The notes under the pieces: model-generated
Databases searched by the model: none
What the model saw: only the letters and a program-made list of their open reading frames with translations
What the model was told of the DNA's origin: nothing
Translations under genes and position numbers: made by a program
Part shown: positions 1-11,460 of the stretch, in pieces
How positions within the stretch are numbered: position 1 is the first letter of the stretch
How the letters are laid out: every line of letters starts with the position of its first letter
Source: Sclerotinia nivalis
Lineage: Eukaryota > Ascomycota > Leotiomycetes > Helotiales > Sclerotiniaceae
Direction of reading: 5' to 3'
DNA length: 64,000 bases
Assembly (NCBI GenBank): GCA_029531795.1
Contig: JAPEIS010000012.1
Span: 2,170,001 to 2,234,000 of the forward strand

Positions 1-1235
1 TAAATAGAATTATAACAAATGCAATCTAAAAACAATATAATATAATCGATTGAAATATTAGATTATATACGAAAAGGGATAGATAATGATTTCAAAAATC
101 CAAAAGATATTGATTTAGATAATTTGATACAAATACAAAGTTCGTAGATTTTCATATAGGATACGATTTCCAAATATATATTAGATTATTAATATATACA
201 AAAAACAAAATCAATCGTTTTAATTCGATTAGGATAATTAATAGAATCAGAAAAATAAGTCCGATAAATAATTTGAAGTTTGAGTTTGTCGTTTGATAGA
301 ATTTAAAGTTTATTTCGATAGTAAATTCTATTATTTTGGATTGAATAATCCTGTATAGCGATTCGAAGAATCTTACAATGTTCTTTTGATTATTTAATTA
401 CCAATGGATTATTAAAAGTAAAAATGAATTGATCTATGATATCGGATTTAGTATATATTGTATCGATTAGGATATCAATTGATTGATCGTGAAATAGTAC
501 TATTGTTTTCATCAGTATCAAATTGATATATCCAATCAAATCCTTATAAAAATCGATATCAAAACAATTCTAAAGAAGAACAATATACTTTCGATTCTTT
601 AAATATTCATTGTTTGAATCAAAGCGATATAATTGATTTTCGTATTTTCTATTTAATGTATTTAATCGAATAGTCTTGTTTTCCGATCGATAAATTATAC
701 AGAAATTATATTGAGATAAAAATTCGGATTATCGTATCTATTGTTAATTGAGAACCTTTGTAATTATAAAATATTCGAGGTTTTTGTAATTAATAAGAAT
801 CTCGAATTCCTTTTATGAATTCTGAAGTTTCAAATGCTATTCTTTTATTGTTTTAATAATAGCGAATAGTTCTTTATTATAGATCTTATAATTGCATTCT
901 GTTATTATATATTTAGATGAAAAGTAAATAATCGAATATAAAATATTATTATTATTGTATTATAAAAGGATTTCTTTTGAAATCTAATCGAAAATATCGA
1001 TTTTCAAAACAGTTTTTCGTTTGTAATCAAAATATATTAAAACCGGTATTGTTATGAAAATCCTTTTTAAAATGTTAAAAGTCTTTATATAATCTATAAT
1101 TTAATTCTATATAATGTTTTTCCGTAAAAGATTGTTAAGAGAATAATAAATCTTTAAAAAATCTTTTATAAAATGCTAATAAAAATTAGCGAAGTTAAGA
1201 AATCGTTGTAAATCCTTTATATATAAAGGTAACTC

Positions 1236-1799
1236 CTAAGATGTAATAATTGTAATCTTTTCTTGATCTATTTTGATGTTTTTGATTGTAATGATAAAAC
1301 CCAGATACTTTGTTTTTATAGTTTCGAATTTGTATTTGTTAATATCAATCTGTAATCCAGTATTTATTAGCTTTTGAATTATTTGATGGATATACTCTTT
1401 ATACTTTATAGGATTATCGGAATAGATTAAAATGTTATCGAGATACGTAGTGCAATATTTGTTCAATTCGTTGAAAAGTGTATGATTAATATAATATTGA
1501 AATGATACAGGTGTATTGCAGAGATCGAAAAGCATAATTAGAGATTCAAAAAGACCAAAACGAATGATAAATACAATTTTCCATTTATCTTTTTCGGCGA
1601 TTCGCAATTTGTTGAATATTGCAATGATATCAAGTTTGGTATAAATTTTTGTATTATAAAGAGTATTTAGTGTTTTGTGAATAATAGATAATAGATAGTG
1701 ATTCTTTATAGTAATGTTATTAAGTCTTCGATAATCTTGATAGATGCGGATTCCTTTTTCAAATTTGGTAGTCAATAATAAAGAAAAGGTATATTGCAA
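1236..1799 (-). pseudogene. reverse transcriptase fragment of copy A
   Basis: A 187-codon open stretch carries recognisable Ty3/gypsy RT blocks in order. These are IYQDYRRLNNITIKNHY (family pattern DYRxLNxxTxKNRYPLP), YTKLDIIAIFNKLRIAE, the palm region LCNTPVSFQYYIN, then TYLDNILIYSDNP and KYLGFIIT. The catalytic YxDD box reads YLDN, so the second aspartate is lost by a G-to-A change (GAT/GAC to AAT/AAC) as RIP would cause. RNase H and integrase would follow leftwards on the minus strand and are too degraded to delimit. Confidence 0.85.
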
Positions 1800-2326
1800 T
1801 TTCGATTCCCAAATGAATTTTTTAGAGAGATTATCATTGAGTTATTTGTATATTATCATTAATTCCATTAGCAATAGAAAACGATTTTTGAAGTAAGATG
1901 GTTCTTTATTAGATATCAATTCAATTTTGTGATTCCAGATTTAACGAAACGGTAGTTTATCTATATAATATAGAAGAAAGACGGGAAATTTATCTTATAA
2001 TTATATAAGGAGTCTTTGTTGTATTTGATCATCATTGAGGGAAGGTTTATTAGTTAAAAATTTGTTGATATTAATTTCAAAGACTTTTTGTAGATAAAGC
2101 GATTTATAATAATCGTATACAAAATCATAAAATTATAAAGGAGTTTTAGAGAGTGCTTTTGTAAAATCGATCGAAAATCCTTTTTTGTAAATATCGGGAA
2201 CAATGTAATTTATTGTAAATGATTTTGTTTAATAGTTTTCTATATAGTATTCAATTCATTTTATATCAATCGAATAATCCGAATATTATTTTATTGATAG
2301 AACGAGATAAAGTTAAAAGTTTGTAA

Positions 2327-2548
2327 TCAATGAATATTATTTATATTTGGGTTTGTATTCTTGTAAATAGATATAGGGAGTTTCCTAATAGAAAACGAAA
2401 ACAAATGGTTTTTTGAATTGTAAATAAAGCGATGTCGATTTGCAATCTTCAAGATCGATTTTGAATGTAGACAATTAGGAATTATTTGTATTTGATTATT
2501 TGATTTCTTGTAGTATTTTATTCGATAATAATTTATATTAAATGTCAA
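2327..2548 (-). pseudogene. gag-pol linker / protease-proximal fragment of copy A
   Basis: A 73-codon minus-strand open stretch between the gag remnant and the RT. A sequence matching its C-terminal end (KNTNPNINDIH-like) recurs in E5 around 31,390-31,425, directly upstream of that element's RT. Position in the element suggests the protease to RT connection. No catalytic D-S/T-G motif is visible. This is identified by position and cross-copy match only. Confidence 0.45.
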
Positions 2549-3699
2549 ACTTTGTTGAAATTCGAGGTTAATAGAAGAATTGTTAGATTGTAATATATAA
2601 TCCTTGTTTGGTATTTTTTCGATAGAAGGTTTTTTATAAAGAGCTTTTTTAGAAGTAGAAGGTATTTGAATAGATAGAAAATCGGTATCATTTTTTGGAC
2701 AATTTTCGATATAGAGAGAACGATATTTATAATCTGTATATTTAGTTTTTATATTAGAATCAGTAAGGAATTTATTTAAAGGTTTGATAGTATTGATAAT
2801 TTGTTATAGGGTAACTTTTGTTAGGTTTTTTTGTTTCTTGATCGGAGATGGGATTGTTGGTATAATAATTGGCTTTGAATTATAATATATCGAGTAATTG
2901 GAAATATAATAGTTTGAAAAGAATATTAAATTTATCTTTGTTCAATTGATAATAGAATTGTAATATTGTAATTATGATAAATCAAAGATTAATAATATTT
3001 TTAATAAAAGCTAAATGATATAAAAAGATTAATATTTATGATGATTCTTTATAGCAATTTCTATTACAAAATATTCTGTAATTCTGTCAACGATCTTTTT
3101 ATCAACAAATCGAAGCTTATAAGGAAAAGGTAAGAATTGTATTTCAATATTGTATTTGAGAATAAAAGAACAATTAATAAAAACTTCTTCAAAGTATCTA
3201 TTATTAATAAAACTTATAATAATAATAAAAATTTTATATATAAAGAATATAATGATTTTAACGAATAAAGATTTGCTATTTATAAAATTGAACTATAATA
3301 ATTTATATCTATTTATTCCTCGATTTACCTTCTTACTTTTAATATTCCTCTATAAACGATTTTTCACAAAAATTAATCTTTTCTCTATTCAGAACTTTCT
3401 TTGATTAAACCAAATATAAAAACAACCTTTTCTAATTCGATATAATCTTACCATTATACTTAATTCAAATATTGTTAATCTTATATTCAATTACCAATAT
3501 ATCCTCCTCGAAATCCACTACAACTATTGTTAGATCTATTAACACACTTCGGAAAATCAGAGCAATAATACATTGAACAAAAACCAGATTAATTAAAACA
3601 ATGATATTATAATTGGAAAAGATATTAATAGAAGCTTATTTATCAAAAAAAAGATTACTATTGATATTATAAATAGTATAATAATCAATCTGAAAATAA

Positions 3700-4900
3700 C
3701 CGATCCTATTACAACAATTACAAGAAACTATAAAATTAAATTTCTTTTTCTTATTTTGCTAACTTTTTTATTATTATCCCTTCTACTTCATTATATCGAA
3801 ATCTATAAAATCATTATTATCAACAACAAATACATTATCAGAATTTTTGTTATAATACTCGATATCACAAAGATTCTAACTTCAAATAAAGAATTTCTTT
3901 TACTAACCATCAATATCATCAACAATGCAAAGATTCGAATCATCAATAATCAAAATTCGAAAAAAAACAATAATCTTTTACTTTATTACATTAACAATTT
4001 CACAATCAGATTTGTAACAAAAATTAACCAAATAAAACAATATAAAGAAAAAAACCAAAAAGAATTCCTTTGAATTTATAGAAAACTTATCGAATTTGAA
4101 TAAAGCTTCCCTTTCAATATTCACAAAAATATATAATTTATTCAATTTGACCAAAAACAAAATAACAAAATCGAAATAAATAGAATTGTTAACAAATCTG
4201 ATGATATCTATAATACACTTTTATCATACTTAATTATCGAAAAAACTAATAATATAACTAATCTTCTTTTATTCGAAAACAAAAAATTGTAAATCGATTA
4301 TTCAACAAAATTACAAACCCAACTTCCAGAACTGATAATCCTTTTAGTAAACAAAAATATTAAATCTTTCATCTTTAAAAACAAATAAATCCTTTTAAGT
4401 TTGATAAAGAATGATTAGTTTCTAATCAATAACAATACCATCAATATCCAATTGAATTTGTTTGCTAATCAAGATACAAAAAAACCCAACGTTTTCCGTT
4501 TTGAATTCTTCGATCTTATTTGTTTAAATAACAATATAAATAATTTGAATAATAAAACAATCTTCGATAATAGAAAAAATATAATTCAAATAAACAATTT
4601 GTTTATCAAAACTAATAACAAAATTTGATATCACCAAAGCATCCAATTCTGTTAGGATTTGTATAATAGTAAATCATTAACCAAAGATTTATTGAATTCC
4701 AATACAAATTCCTTTAATAAAAATAGAAATCACATTATTAACAAATATAAAACTAAAAACCATTATAAAAAGAATTGCAATTGTATATACAAAATGCAAT
4801 CATACAAAAACAATCAAAAACAAACACAAAAACCTACAAATAAATATAATCATACAAAAACAATCAAAAATCAAAAACTATACAAAAACAAATAAAAAAG
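3700..4900 (-). pseudogene. gag remnant of copy A
   Basis: The minus-strand frame at 3978-4160 encodes a segment containing NKLYIFVNIEREALFKFDKF, which is closely matched by the + strand frame at 29376-29633 of E5. In E5 the same region is followed by a decayed zinc knuckle, which identifies it as Gag. Here it is broken by many stops. Boundaries are approximate. The + strand open frames in this stretch (for example 3150-3404 and 3756-4073) are shadows that reappear antisense in E5. Confidence 0.6.
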
Positions 4901-5054
4901 CTATACAAAAGCAAATAAGAAACACAACTACACAAAAGCAAACAAATTACAATAACACAAAAGCAATCGAAAATAAACACAGAAACCTACAAATAATTTG
5001 GCAAGATCAAATCACTTCGTAAAATAACAAAACCTTTAAAAGAATAATACAAAT

Positions 5055-5217
5055 TATCACAACAAAGGAAAAAGTATATATAAAATTGATCTATAGTTGT
5101 ACTACGAGGAAAGAAAGAAGATCAAGAAGATAATCTAACTATATAGAAATGAGTATATATATATATGCCTAAGGTATACATGATCACATGCAGATAAAGG
5201 GAGATGAACCCGTAACA
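5055..5217 (-). repeat. 5' LTR of gypsy copy A
   Basis: This is the reverse complement of the 163-bp LTR seen at 28319-28481 and 35169-35331, and has the same length. Read on the minus strand it starts TGTTACGGGTTC, and it ends where sequence matching the E5 leader starts. The element's other LTR and the left TSD lie outside the window. Confidence 0.85.
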
Positions 5218-6454
5218 CTTTATTTAACGAATTGAATAAATATTATATTATATACTTTAATGATATCCTTATATATTTCAAAAATAAGAATCAATATCGA
5301 AAATATATTCATAATATAATTCAGAAACTGTAGAATACTGATTTACAAATTGATATTAATAAATATGAATTCGAAACAATTTCTATAAAATATTTAGATT
5401 TTATAATTACGATTAAAGATATAAAAATGAATCAAGATAAAATATTAATTATTATTTCCTAAATATAATTAATATCTATTAAAGATCTATAACGATTCTT
5501 TAGTTTTATAAATTTTTATTATTGATTTATAAATTTTTTTTCAAAGATCTATTATTCTTTAAATAATCTATTATAGAAAAAAATAGATTAACAATGAAAA
5601 AACGATTATATAATAATATTCAAGAATTTGAAAAATATATTTATAACAATTCCAATATTTATCTATTTTAATCATAATAGGAAAACTATATTAAAAATAG
5701 ATACTTTGGATTAAGCTTTAAAAGAAATACTTTTTTAATGTAATAATAATAATAATGTTTTACAATTAATAATATACTTTTCTTCAAAGTATTCGATTGT
5801 TGAATATAATTACGAGATCTATAATAAAAAGCTATTAATTATTATTAAATCAATAAAGAAATAGCGATCGGAATTATAAGAATCTCAATAAGAATTCGAA
5901 ATCTTGATTGATTACAAGAATCTGGAATACTTTATAATAACGAAAGTATTAAATCAATATTAAATACAATAATCAAAGTTTCTATTTCAATATAATTTCT
6001 ATATTGTTTATTGATCAAAAACCAAAACAATCCGGTCAGATATTTTGAGCCATCAACGAAAGGATCGATTTGATAACTTTAATTCTAATAATAAACGTTT
6101 AAAAAACCGAAAATATATTGTTTTATCTATTGATAGATTCGATATAGATTTATATAGAGAATTTATAAATGATCTTTTGTTAATTATAATAAATTGAATA
6201 ATATTATTCGAAAACAAATCTATCGATGAATTTATTAATACAATATATAATAGATCGGATATAATTAAATAATTAATATCAATAATCGAAAATCTTTTTA
6301 TAATTAAATAACTAAAAGAATTCAGGAAAGTTTTATAAATAATTATACAAGATTGTTATATTTACAATAATAAAATCTACTATCAAAAAAAATTATGAAT
6401 TCTATTTGATGATAAACTAAAGGTATAAATTTTATATAAAACACATTTGTCGGG
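5218..6454 (+). pseudogene. RT/RNase H/integrase remnant of copy C (left part)
   Basis: RT C-terminal half (YFND box, then DLQIDINKYEFETISIKYLD) grading into RNase H and integrase, full of in-frame stops. The reading continues across the solo LTR: removing 6455-6651 rejoins a frame resembling the H-L-S-G motif region of gypsy integrases. No intact product. Confidence 0.65.
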
Positions 6455-6646
6455 TGTGACACAATCGCCGTAAAGAGCTGGAAAACCAGGGTTCAATTAT
6501 CCTTAGAATCTATAACTAGAGAGTGAAAGGTCGATAACCCCGAAGGGGTTATATATACTAGTTACAGGCACGTGATCGACCTCCGAGCGCTAGCCGCTCG
6601 GAGCCCGATCGGTACGATCGGCTTACATAATCTTCGAACCGTGACA
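6455..6646. repeat. Solo LTR, 192 bp, hairpin-rich, TSD TCGGG
   Basis: The element begins TGTGACACAATC and ends GAACCGTGACA. It is flanked by TCGGG on both sides (6450-6454 and 6647-6651). Its base composition is balanced, unlike the AT-rich host copy C, so it arrived later or escaped RIP. It is dense in inverted repeats: TAACTAG with CTAGTTA, ATAACCCC-GAA-GGGGTTAT, GGTCGAT with ATCGACC, CTCCGAGC with GCTCGGAG, and CCGATCG-GTA-CGATCGG. Read on the minus strand it starts TGTCACGG, as the E3 LTR does, so it may belong to a related chromovirus on that strand. No internal element is present. Confidence 0.85.
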
Positions 6647-6651
6647 TCGGG

Positions 6652-8229
6652 TTTTGTAAATTATTCTAATCGTACAAAGATTATTGATTTGATCTTTAGA
6701 AGCTATTAATAATTATAGATATATCAAGAAATAAATACTTATATTCAAATTTGTGAACTCTATATCCAAACAAAATCCCCAAAGTTATTTCCTCCAGGGT
6801 TTCTGAAATCGTTATATATTCCTTTTCGATTGTAATCAAATATTTCGATCGATTATATTATACCTTTGTTAAATTATAAATATTATAATTCAATATACAA
6901 ATATATATTAATAATTATTTATAGATTAACAAAAATAAGATATTTTATAAATACAAGATTTTTGATAATAGAAAAATTAATTAACGTTTTTATCAATTAT
7001 ATTTATACATTATATAATCTACCAGAAAATATCATTTCAAATTGAAGAATACAATTTGTATCAGAATTCTGAATATAGCTTTTTGAGCGATTGAGAATAA
7101 CTCTTAAATACAATTCAACGTTTCATTTACAGATAAACAGCTAAACAAAACGAATCAATTCAATTCTAGAATAATACTTATATATATTCATAAACTTTCA
7201 TTAGGATAATTAAATAAAATAATTACCCTTAACAGAATTTGTTTTGAACAATTTGATTTCTAAAATAATAAACTATTCGCTATTCTTTGCGAACTACAAT
7301 TTTAACCTACAATTAAATATAGAATTTAGTAAACCCTACTCCCCAAATATAATAATAATTTAAAAATACAAATTCTTCAAAAAAAACAAAACAACTAATA
7401 AAATAGAATATATCCTGAATCAATTCAAAGTACTTATAAAACAATCTATTGTAACTTATAAAGAATATACAAATCGGAATAGATCAGATTCATTACGATA
7501 TACAAAAAAACAAAAAATATATATGAATATAAAAAATATAAAGATATTTTGTAAAATAAAAAAGCTCAATAACAAATAGATCAGATTATACAAAATAATA
7601 AAGATTTATCTATACACTTATTTAATCGAATTATTAGAAAATATACGAATCTTCCTGGTATTCTATTATTCGTTGTTAAGATTAGTATATCCAAAATCTT
7701 ATTTTCCAGGATAGACTTTGATTAACAAATCAAAATCGAAAATTACAAAGGATAAAATCTTTGAAAAAAAAGATAAAGAGAAAGAATCAATTCAGAAATG
7801 GATATTTGAAGATATACTTGATAATTACAATAAAGATAATTATCATTATCAAATCAAATAGAGATATTATATACCAATCTGGCAATTAGTATCAAATCTA
7901 AAAGGCAATAAGAAAACCCTAATCAAATACTATTGTTTACACTCCGAGAAATCTGGACTATCATTATAGATTTTGAATCACCCAAACATTATAATATTAT
8001 TGTCAATTTCAATTCCTACAAATATTCTACAACAATTAACAAAAAATAAAGTATAATTTGTTTAAATAGGAAAATAGTATCTTAAATTTTAAAACGATCT
8101 TAAAATTTGAAAAATTATTTCACAACTTAGGACTTTGAAATATCTAAACAAAACTTTGCTTAAACGATTATTTTATAAAAGGTTTTATCAATAATTTAAG
8201 AACAAACTAGACTTTAAAAAAAAGAATAC
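6652..8229 (+). pseudogene. integrase remnant and 3' region of copy C
   Basis: AT-rich continuation of copy C. It parallels E5 from about 33,540 to 35,168, with matching blocks such as a region resembling YHSQTDxQTE and the tract before the LTR. Stops are frequent in every frame and no catalytic residues can be placed with certainty. It ends in an A-rich run just before the 3' LTR. Confidence 0.55.
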
Positions 8230-8375
8230 TATTACAGATTCATATCCCGTTCCTAGTTAGTCTACATAAATACCTAAAACACCCATCCCCTATATAATCG
8301 ACACTCTTCCTAGTATTTTCTTCCTTTTTCGTAAAATATCATTATATTTTAAAGCACTCTACTATCACCGTGATA
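8230..8375 (+). repeat. 3' LTR of gypsy copy C
   Basis: Starts TATTACAGATTC (TG to TA by RIP) and ends CACCGTGATA (CA to TA). It follows the same A-rich context seen before the E5 3' LTR (agaatactattac versus ggatactattac). It is 146 bp and diverged from the 163-bp LTR of A and E5. Confidence 0.7.
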
Positions 8376-8508
8376 AATAATAACAAATTATAAACATTTC
8401 GATATCTCTTTATTGATTGAACTTAAAAATAATAACTTCTTGATAATTAAAAAGAATAATGAAAAGTTTGGCTATTGTTTTACGACTAATTGATTCTTTG
8501 TCTATATG
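8376..8508 (+). repeat. LTR remnant of element F (E2 family), left piece
   Basis: Matches the reverse complement of the E2 LTR (9713-9997), for example the shared run gatatctctttattgattg, and therefore lies in the opposite orientation to E2. It continues after E3 at 35362-35375. Copy C interrupts it on the left, so the first half of the LTR is outside the window. The last five bases (8504-8508, ATATG) are the E3 target site. Confidence 0.75.
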
Positions 8509-8721
8509 TGTCACAGGGTCCCCGTATATAGTATACGGAGACCGCTCGGGTTCCGACCCATAGGAGTCGGACCTCGGATAAGTGTAGACTAGCTCTGGTC
8601 GAGGCTAATATTATATATAAATATATTTAAGGAATTGTTCCTTTTGTAGAAATGTAACTTTTCGAGTTATATTTTATTAATAAAAATGATTTCTGTTATT
8701 CTATCTATTGTTTTTGTGATA
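8509..8721 (+). repeat. 5' LTR of E3
   Basis: 213 bp, TGTCACAGGG to TTTGTGATA. The first 80 or so bases are almost identical to the clean solo LTR at 30471-30683, while the remainder shows C-to-T and G-to-A changes. Hairpins are visible at GTCCCCGTATA with TATACGGAGAC, and at the GGTTCCGAC/GTCGGACC pair. An AATAAA lies near 8680. Confidence 0.85.
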
Positions 8722-9712
8722 TTATATAGCTTCGATCTATTTGTACTGATACTTTTACAATGTTATCCTATTTGTATTTGTTTAGCCAGCCTAGTTCCCT
8801 TGAAGAATTCGTTATTATTGTAGCCAACAATATTGTGATCTGATATTATTATTTCATTTCTCTTTACGATTATAATATAAGAGTAAAGGCAAAGGTAATC
8901 GATTTACAATCTGTAATTCAAAAGTTTATTTTCGATTTGTAAGTCGAGAAAACTGTATTTATATAATGGAAGGAGGAGAACGATAGATTGATTATTTATT
9001 TGATTCAATTTTATTCTGTTTTTGTTGCTTTGTTTATTTCAATTTCTATCGATCTAATCGATTCTTTGTTTTTGATATCCATTACGATTCCGATTGTTGC
9101 TTTTGTTCTGTTGAAGTTTTAATTGAATGAGAAGGTATCTAATCTTGTATTGTTTGATGGAACGAAAATCAATCTTGATCGATTTGTTAACCAAATACAG
9201 AATAAAATGTATATCAATTCCGATCGCTTTATTTCTTTATATTCCCGTTTGATTTATATAATTGAAAGATTAATTGAATCTATTGTTGTACAAATTCGAT
9301 TATATAATATTAAAAAATAATTTGTTAAATTTACCGATTATAAGAATCTATTGCAAATACTGGAAAAAGTTTATAGAAACCAGAACAAATAAACCAAAAT
9401 TTGAAAACTTTTGATCAATCCAAAATAAAAGAATTAATCGTTCTATATCTTCTATATTGAATTTTAGAGATTAATATTGGAAATCGGGATAATTGATAAT
9501 AATAGTATCTTGGTTATCTTATTAGAATAAATTCTATCAAATAAACTGAAGAATTAGATTGTTATTATTGAATTATCCACAAATAATATCAATGTATTCG
9601 CCGTTTTCATATAGATATTGAAGAATCGCTATTTATATCTGATAGAATCGATCAGCTTCGATCGCAATCCAATTGTTCCGTTATCTTGTATTACAATTCA
9701 AAACTTGAATCC
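8722..9712 (+). pseudogene. leader and gag N-terminal part of E3
   Basis: A leader of about 400 bp with no gene, then a 65-codon open stretch from 9123. It reads like the N-terminal Gag of fungal gypsy elements (FDGTKINLDRFVNQIQNKMY, then SRLIYIIERLIESI, family pattern PxxFDGxxxxxxxWLxxMxxKL). Recognisable Gag continues with stops to 9712. There E2 is inserted at AATCC, and the Gag C-terminal part resumes at 17097. Confidence 0.65.
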
Positions 9713-9997
9713 TGTTAAGATCACATAGGCAAAGAATCAATTAGTCGTAAAACTGTAGTCAAACTTTTCATTACCCTTTTTAATCATGAATAAACTATTA
9801 TTTTTAAGTTCAATCAATAAAGAGATATCAGAATGCCTATAGTTCGCCACCATTCCTGTCCTTTTATAAACAATACAAAGAAGCTTGTTTACTAAACATT
9901 CCAAATTGATCGATGACATTCTTATACTGATGATTCGAAATGAGAACGCCTCCGTTTAGATTTTTTGTTTTGACGAAACTATTGCGTGATCGTAACA
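9713..9997 (-). repeat. 3' LTR of E2
   Basis: On the + strand it reads TGTTAAGATC to GATCGTAACA, 285 bp, with TSD AATCC on its left. It differs from the 16812-17096 copy by scattered transitions. The minus-strand open frame at 9737-9919 is just LTR sequence and recurs at 16836-17054. Confidence 0.9.
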
Positions 9998-10237
9998 GAG
10001 CCTTCCCTTCAAGGCTTCGCTCCTAAGAAGTCTATTGGTTCTGAAGTCGTTTGCTGTTCTTAAATCATTTGCCAAATGCAAGATGCCATCGGACAACAAT
10101 ATGAATATAACATTTGGTCTTTTGTATAATAAATAAATATAAACAAAATATAAATAATAACAATGTGTAATCCGTTCTATTAGAGTATTATAAACTTTTC
10201 AATTCTTTATTTCAATTTTCTGCAATTCTCTTGTTGA
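9998..10237. other. Non-coding part of the E2 3' region
   Basis: 240 bp between the 3' LTR and the opposite-strand ORF. It includes a GC-richer patch (10000-10060) with no match elsewhere in the window. No gene seen. Confidence 0.4.
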
Positions 10238-10720
10238 TATTGCAATAATACCATCAAATTCCTGAATACTTTCAATATATCTCATCAAGCCTTCGAATTA
10301 GCAACACGATCTGTTCGTTTATTTTTACAATTTATACAATCAATTTGTCTCCACTGCACTAAGCGTATAGTTAATTACGATAGCAGAAAAGTTCTATCAG
10401 ATGGGGAAGTAATCAATGAGGAATGTTTCTTTCCCAAAGGAGTCGATTTATTATATACCGAATGCATCCAAAAGAAGAAAACTTATGATGTATTACCAGA
10501 AGTATTTCATTCTGTTATAAATCGAATGTTGCAGCTACATTGCGAATGGGAAGCAGCTTTAACAAGTTCTTCAGAAGAAGTAGCAGTTCGAAGAAGTTTA
10601 AATGATCGTCAGTTTAATTTTATTCGAAGAATGGAAGCTTTTCTTTGCAAACAAAAGAAGCATAATTTAAAACGAAAACCTCGGGATACGAAAGAGGTTG
10701 TATTAGTGTTGAATATATAG
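10238..10720 (+). pseudogene. Opposite-strand cysteine-rich ORF inside E2
   Basis: An open frame (from after a TGA near 10235 to a TAG at 10720) on the strand opposite to E2 pol. It contains CLHC, then NEECFFPKG, a TEC, then DVLPEVFHSVINRM, and a basic C-terminal part with KQKKHNLKRKPRD. The order C-x2-C, C, C, then VLPxxF resembles short cysteine-rich orphan ORFs common in Pezizomycotina. Two tyrosines (TAT codons) stand where further cysteines (TGT) would be expected, which RIP would produce. A degraded copy, also on the + strand, lies at 35376-35837. The start codon is uncertain: the first in-frame ATG is 10526, after the cysteines. Function unknown. Confidence 0.45.
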
Positions 10721-10848
10721 ATAGAGAAAGAAATGAAGTTGTTTGAGACTAGTGTAGATTTGTTTCGATATTTCATTAGTATACCCATAATGTTTATAAA
10801 TGCTTTTGACTAATTTTCTACTAGCTAGAACAAAATTCTGTAGATAAA

Positions 10849-11460
10849 TTGGTAAGTAAAGCCAAATTGAAGGATACCTTTAGTGAGAAGGATAATTCTG
10901 ATACTATCCCTGCTCGATTCAAATCATCGAAATCCTTTCGTGCTTTGGCAAAACGAGTAAACCACAAAAGTACCAAAGGCAAAACAAAAGGTACACGGAA
11001 TACTGGTGATCGTGTAGTGAAGGAGAAGTGGATAGTTTCATTTTCTATTTTTAAAACAAAGAAGATTGGAGAAGTTTGTAAATTGGTTTTCGCAAAGAGA
11101 AAGATATCGGAATCTATTGAACCTTTCGACGATGATGATAAGGATATTGAATCGATTGGTGACGGAAAACTTTCGGCTTCTAAAAAGTCCAAAAAGGAGA
11201 AGACTAAAACTTTTGTTGTGGTCAATATATCTTCTTTGCTTTCAAAAAGCTTTGGTATATTGAATACTATTCCGAAATCAAGTATAATATCGTCGGCGAA
11301 GTATCAAGAAGTATTTGTTCTTTTGACGAAATCAAATGTATCAATAATGGGTAAGGAAGCAATTGGGGATAAGGATTTGTTAAATTTTTCTAGTTCTGAT
11401 ATTGTGAGTAATATCTTAAATGAATACGATTCATATAAAAGAGCTCTTGTTTCCAAATAA
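10849..11460 (+). CDS. Opposite-strand Lys/Ser-rich hypothetical ORF in E2 3' region
   Basis: A 203-codon open stretch on the strand opposite to pol. The first codon at 10849 is not ATG. The product would be low-complexity and charged, with many Lys, Ser and Thr, an acidic run (FDDDDKDIE) and a basic patch (KKSKKEKTK). No known domain is seen. A decayed homologue on the same strand is at 36,720-37,280 in fragment G, including RKISKSIASFDNNDKDIESI at 37002 onward. Conservation of this frame across two copies argues that it is more than chance. It could be the C-terminal part of the ORF at 10238-10720 after an intron or frameshift between 10720 and 10849, but no splice pair was established. The minus-strand frame at 10821-11225 is the alternative reading and looks less plausible. 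Confidence 0.35.
   Translation: MVSKAKLKDTFSEKDNSDTIPARFKSSKSFRALAKRVNHKSTKGKTKGTRNTGDRVVKEKWIVSFSIFKTKKIGEVCKLVFAKRKISESIEPFDDDDKDIESIGDGKLSASKKSKKEKTKTFVVVNISSLLSKSFGILNTIPKSSIISSAKYQEVFVLLTKSNVSIMGKEAIGDKDLLNFSSSDIVSNILNEYDSYKRALVSK

Larger units (their letters stand above)
1..5217 (-). mobile_element. Ty3/gypsy retrotransposon copy A, 5' part, RIP-degraded, continues beyond the left edge
   Basis: Minus-strand gypsy element whose 5' LTR is at 5055-5217. Gag lies around 3,700-4,900, a protease-like segment around 2,330-2,550 and reverse transcriptase at 1236-1799. RNase H/integrase remnants run to position 1, and the 3' end is outside the window. The order LTR-gag-protease-RT on one strand is the basis for the call. 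It is an inverted copy of element E5 (28319-35331), with matching stretches such as 3150-3404 against 30130-30384 and 3756-4073 against 29496-29780. It sits inside the RT of copy C, which resumes at 5218. Many in-frame TAA/TGA codons and strong AT bias indicate RIP decay, so no functional product is expected. Confidence 0.85.
5218..8375 (+). mobile_element. Ty3/gypsy retrotransposon copy C, 3' half, heavily RIP-degraded
   Basis: The + strand sequence resumes in the middle of an RT immediately right of copy A. The first frame reads LFNELNKYYIIYFNDILIYF, so the YxDD box is YFND. RNase H and integrase remnants follow, then a 3' LTR at 8230-8375. The 5' half must lie left of copy A, outside the window, so copy A inserted into this element's RT. 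A solo LTR (6455-6646) interrupts the integrase region with a 5-bp duplication. The coding sequence matches the E5/A family but is more diverged, and its LTR is shorter (146 versus 163 bp). Confidence 0.8.

Noticed and set aside
3150..4073. + strand open frames in copy A with antisense counterparts in E5
   Set aside because: They are conserved only because the underlying retroelement sequence is; they are antisense to gag and Leu/Ile/Asn-rich from AT bias.
10821..11225. 134-codon minus-strand ORF in the E2 3' region
   Set aside because: Ser/Phe/Leu-rich mirror of the Lys/Ser-rich + strand frame. Although it is on the pol strand, it shows no domain, and the + strand frame is the one whose product is matched in fragment G.
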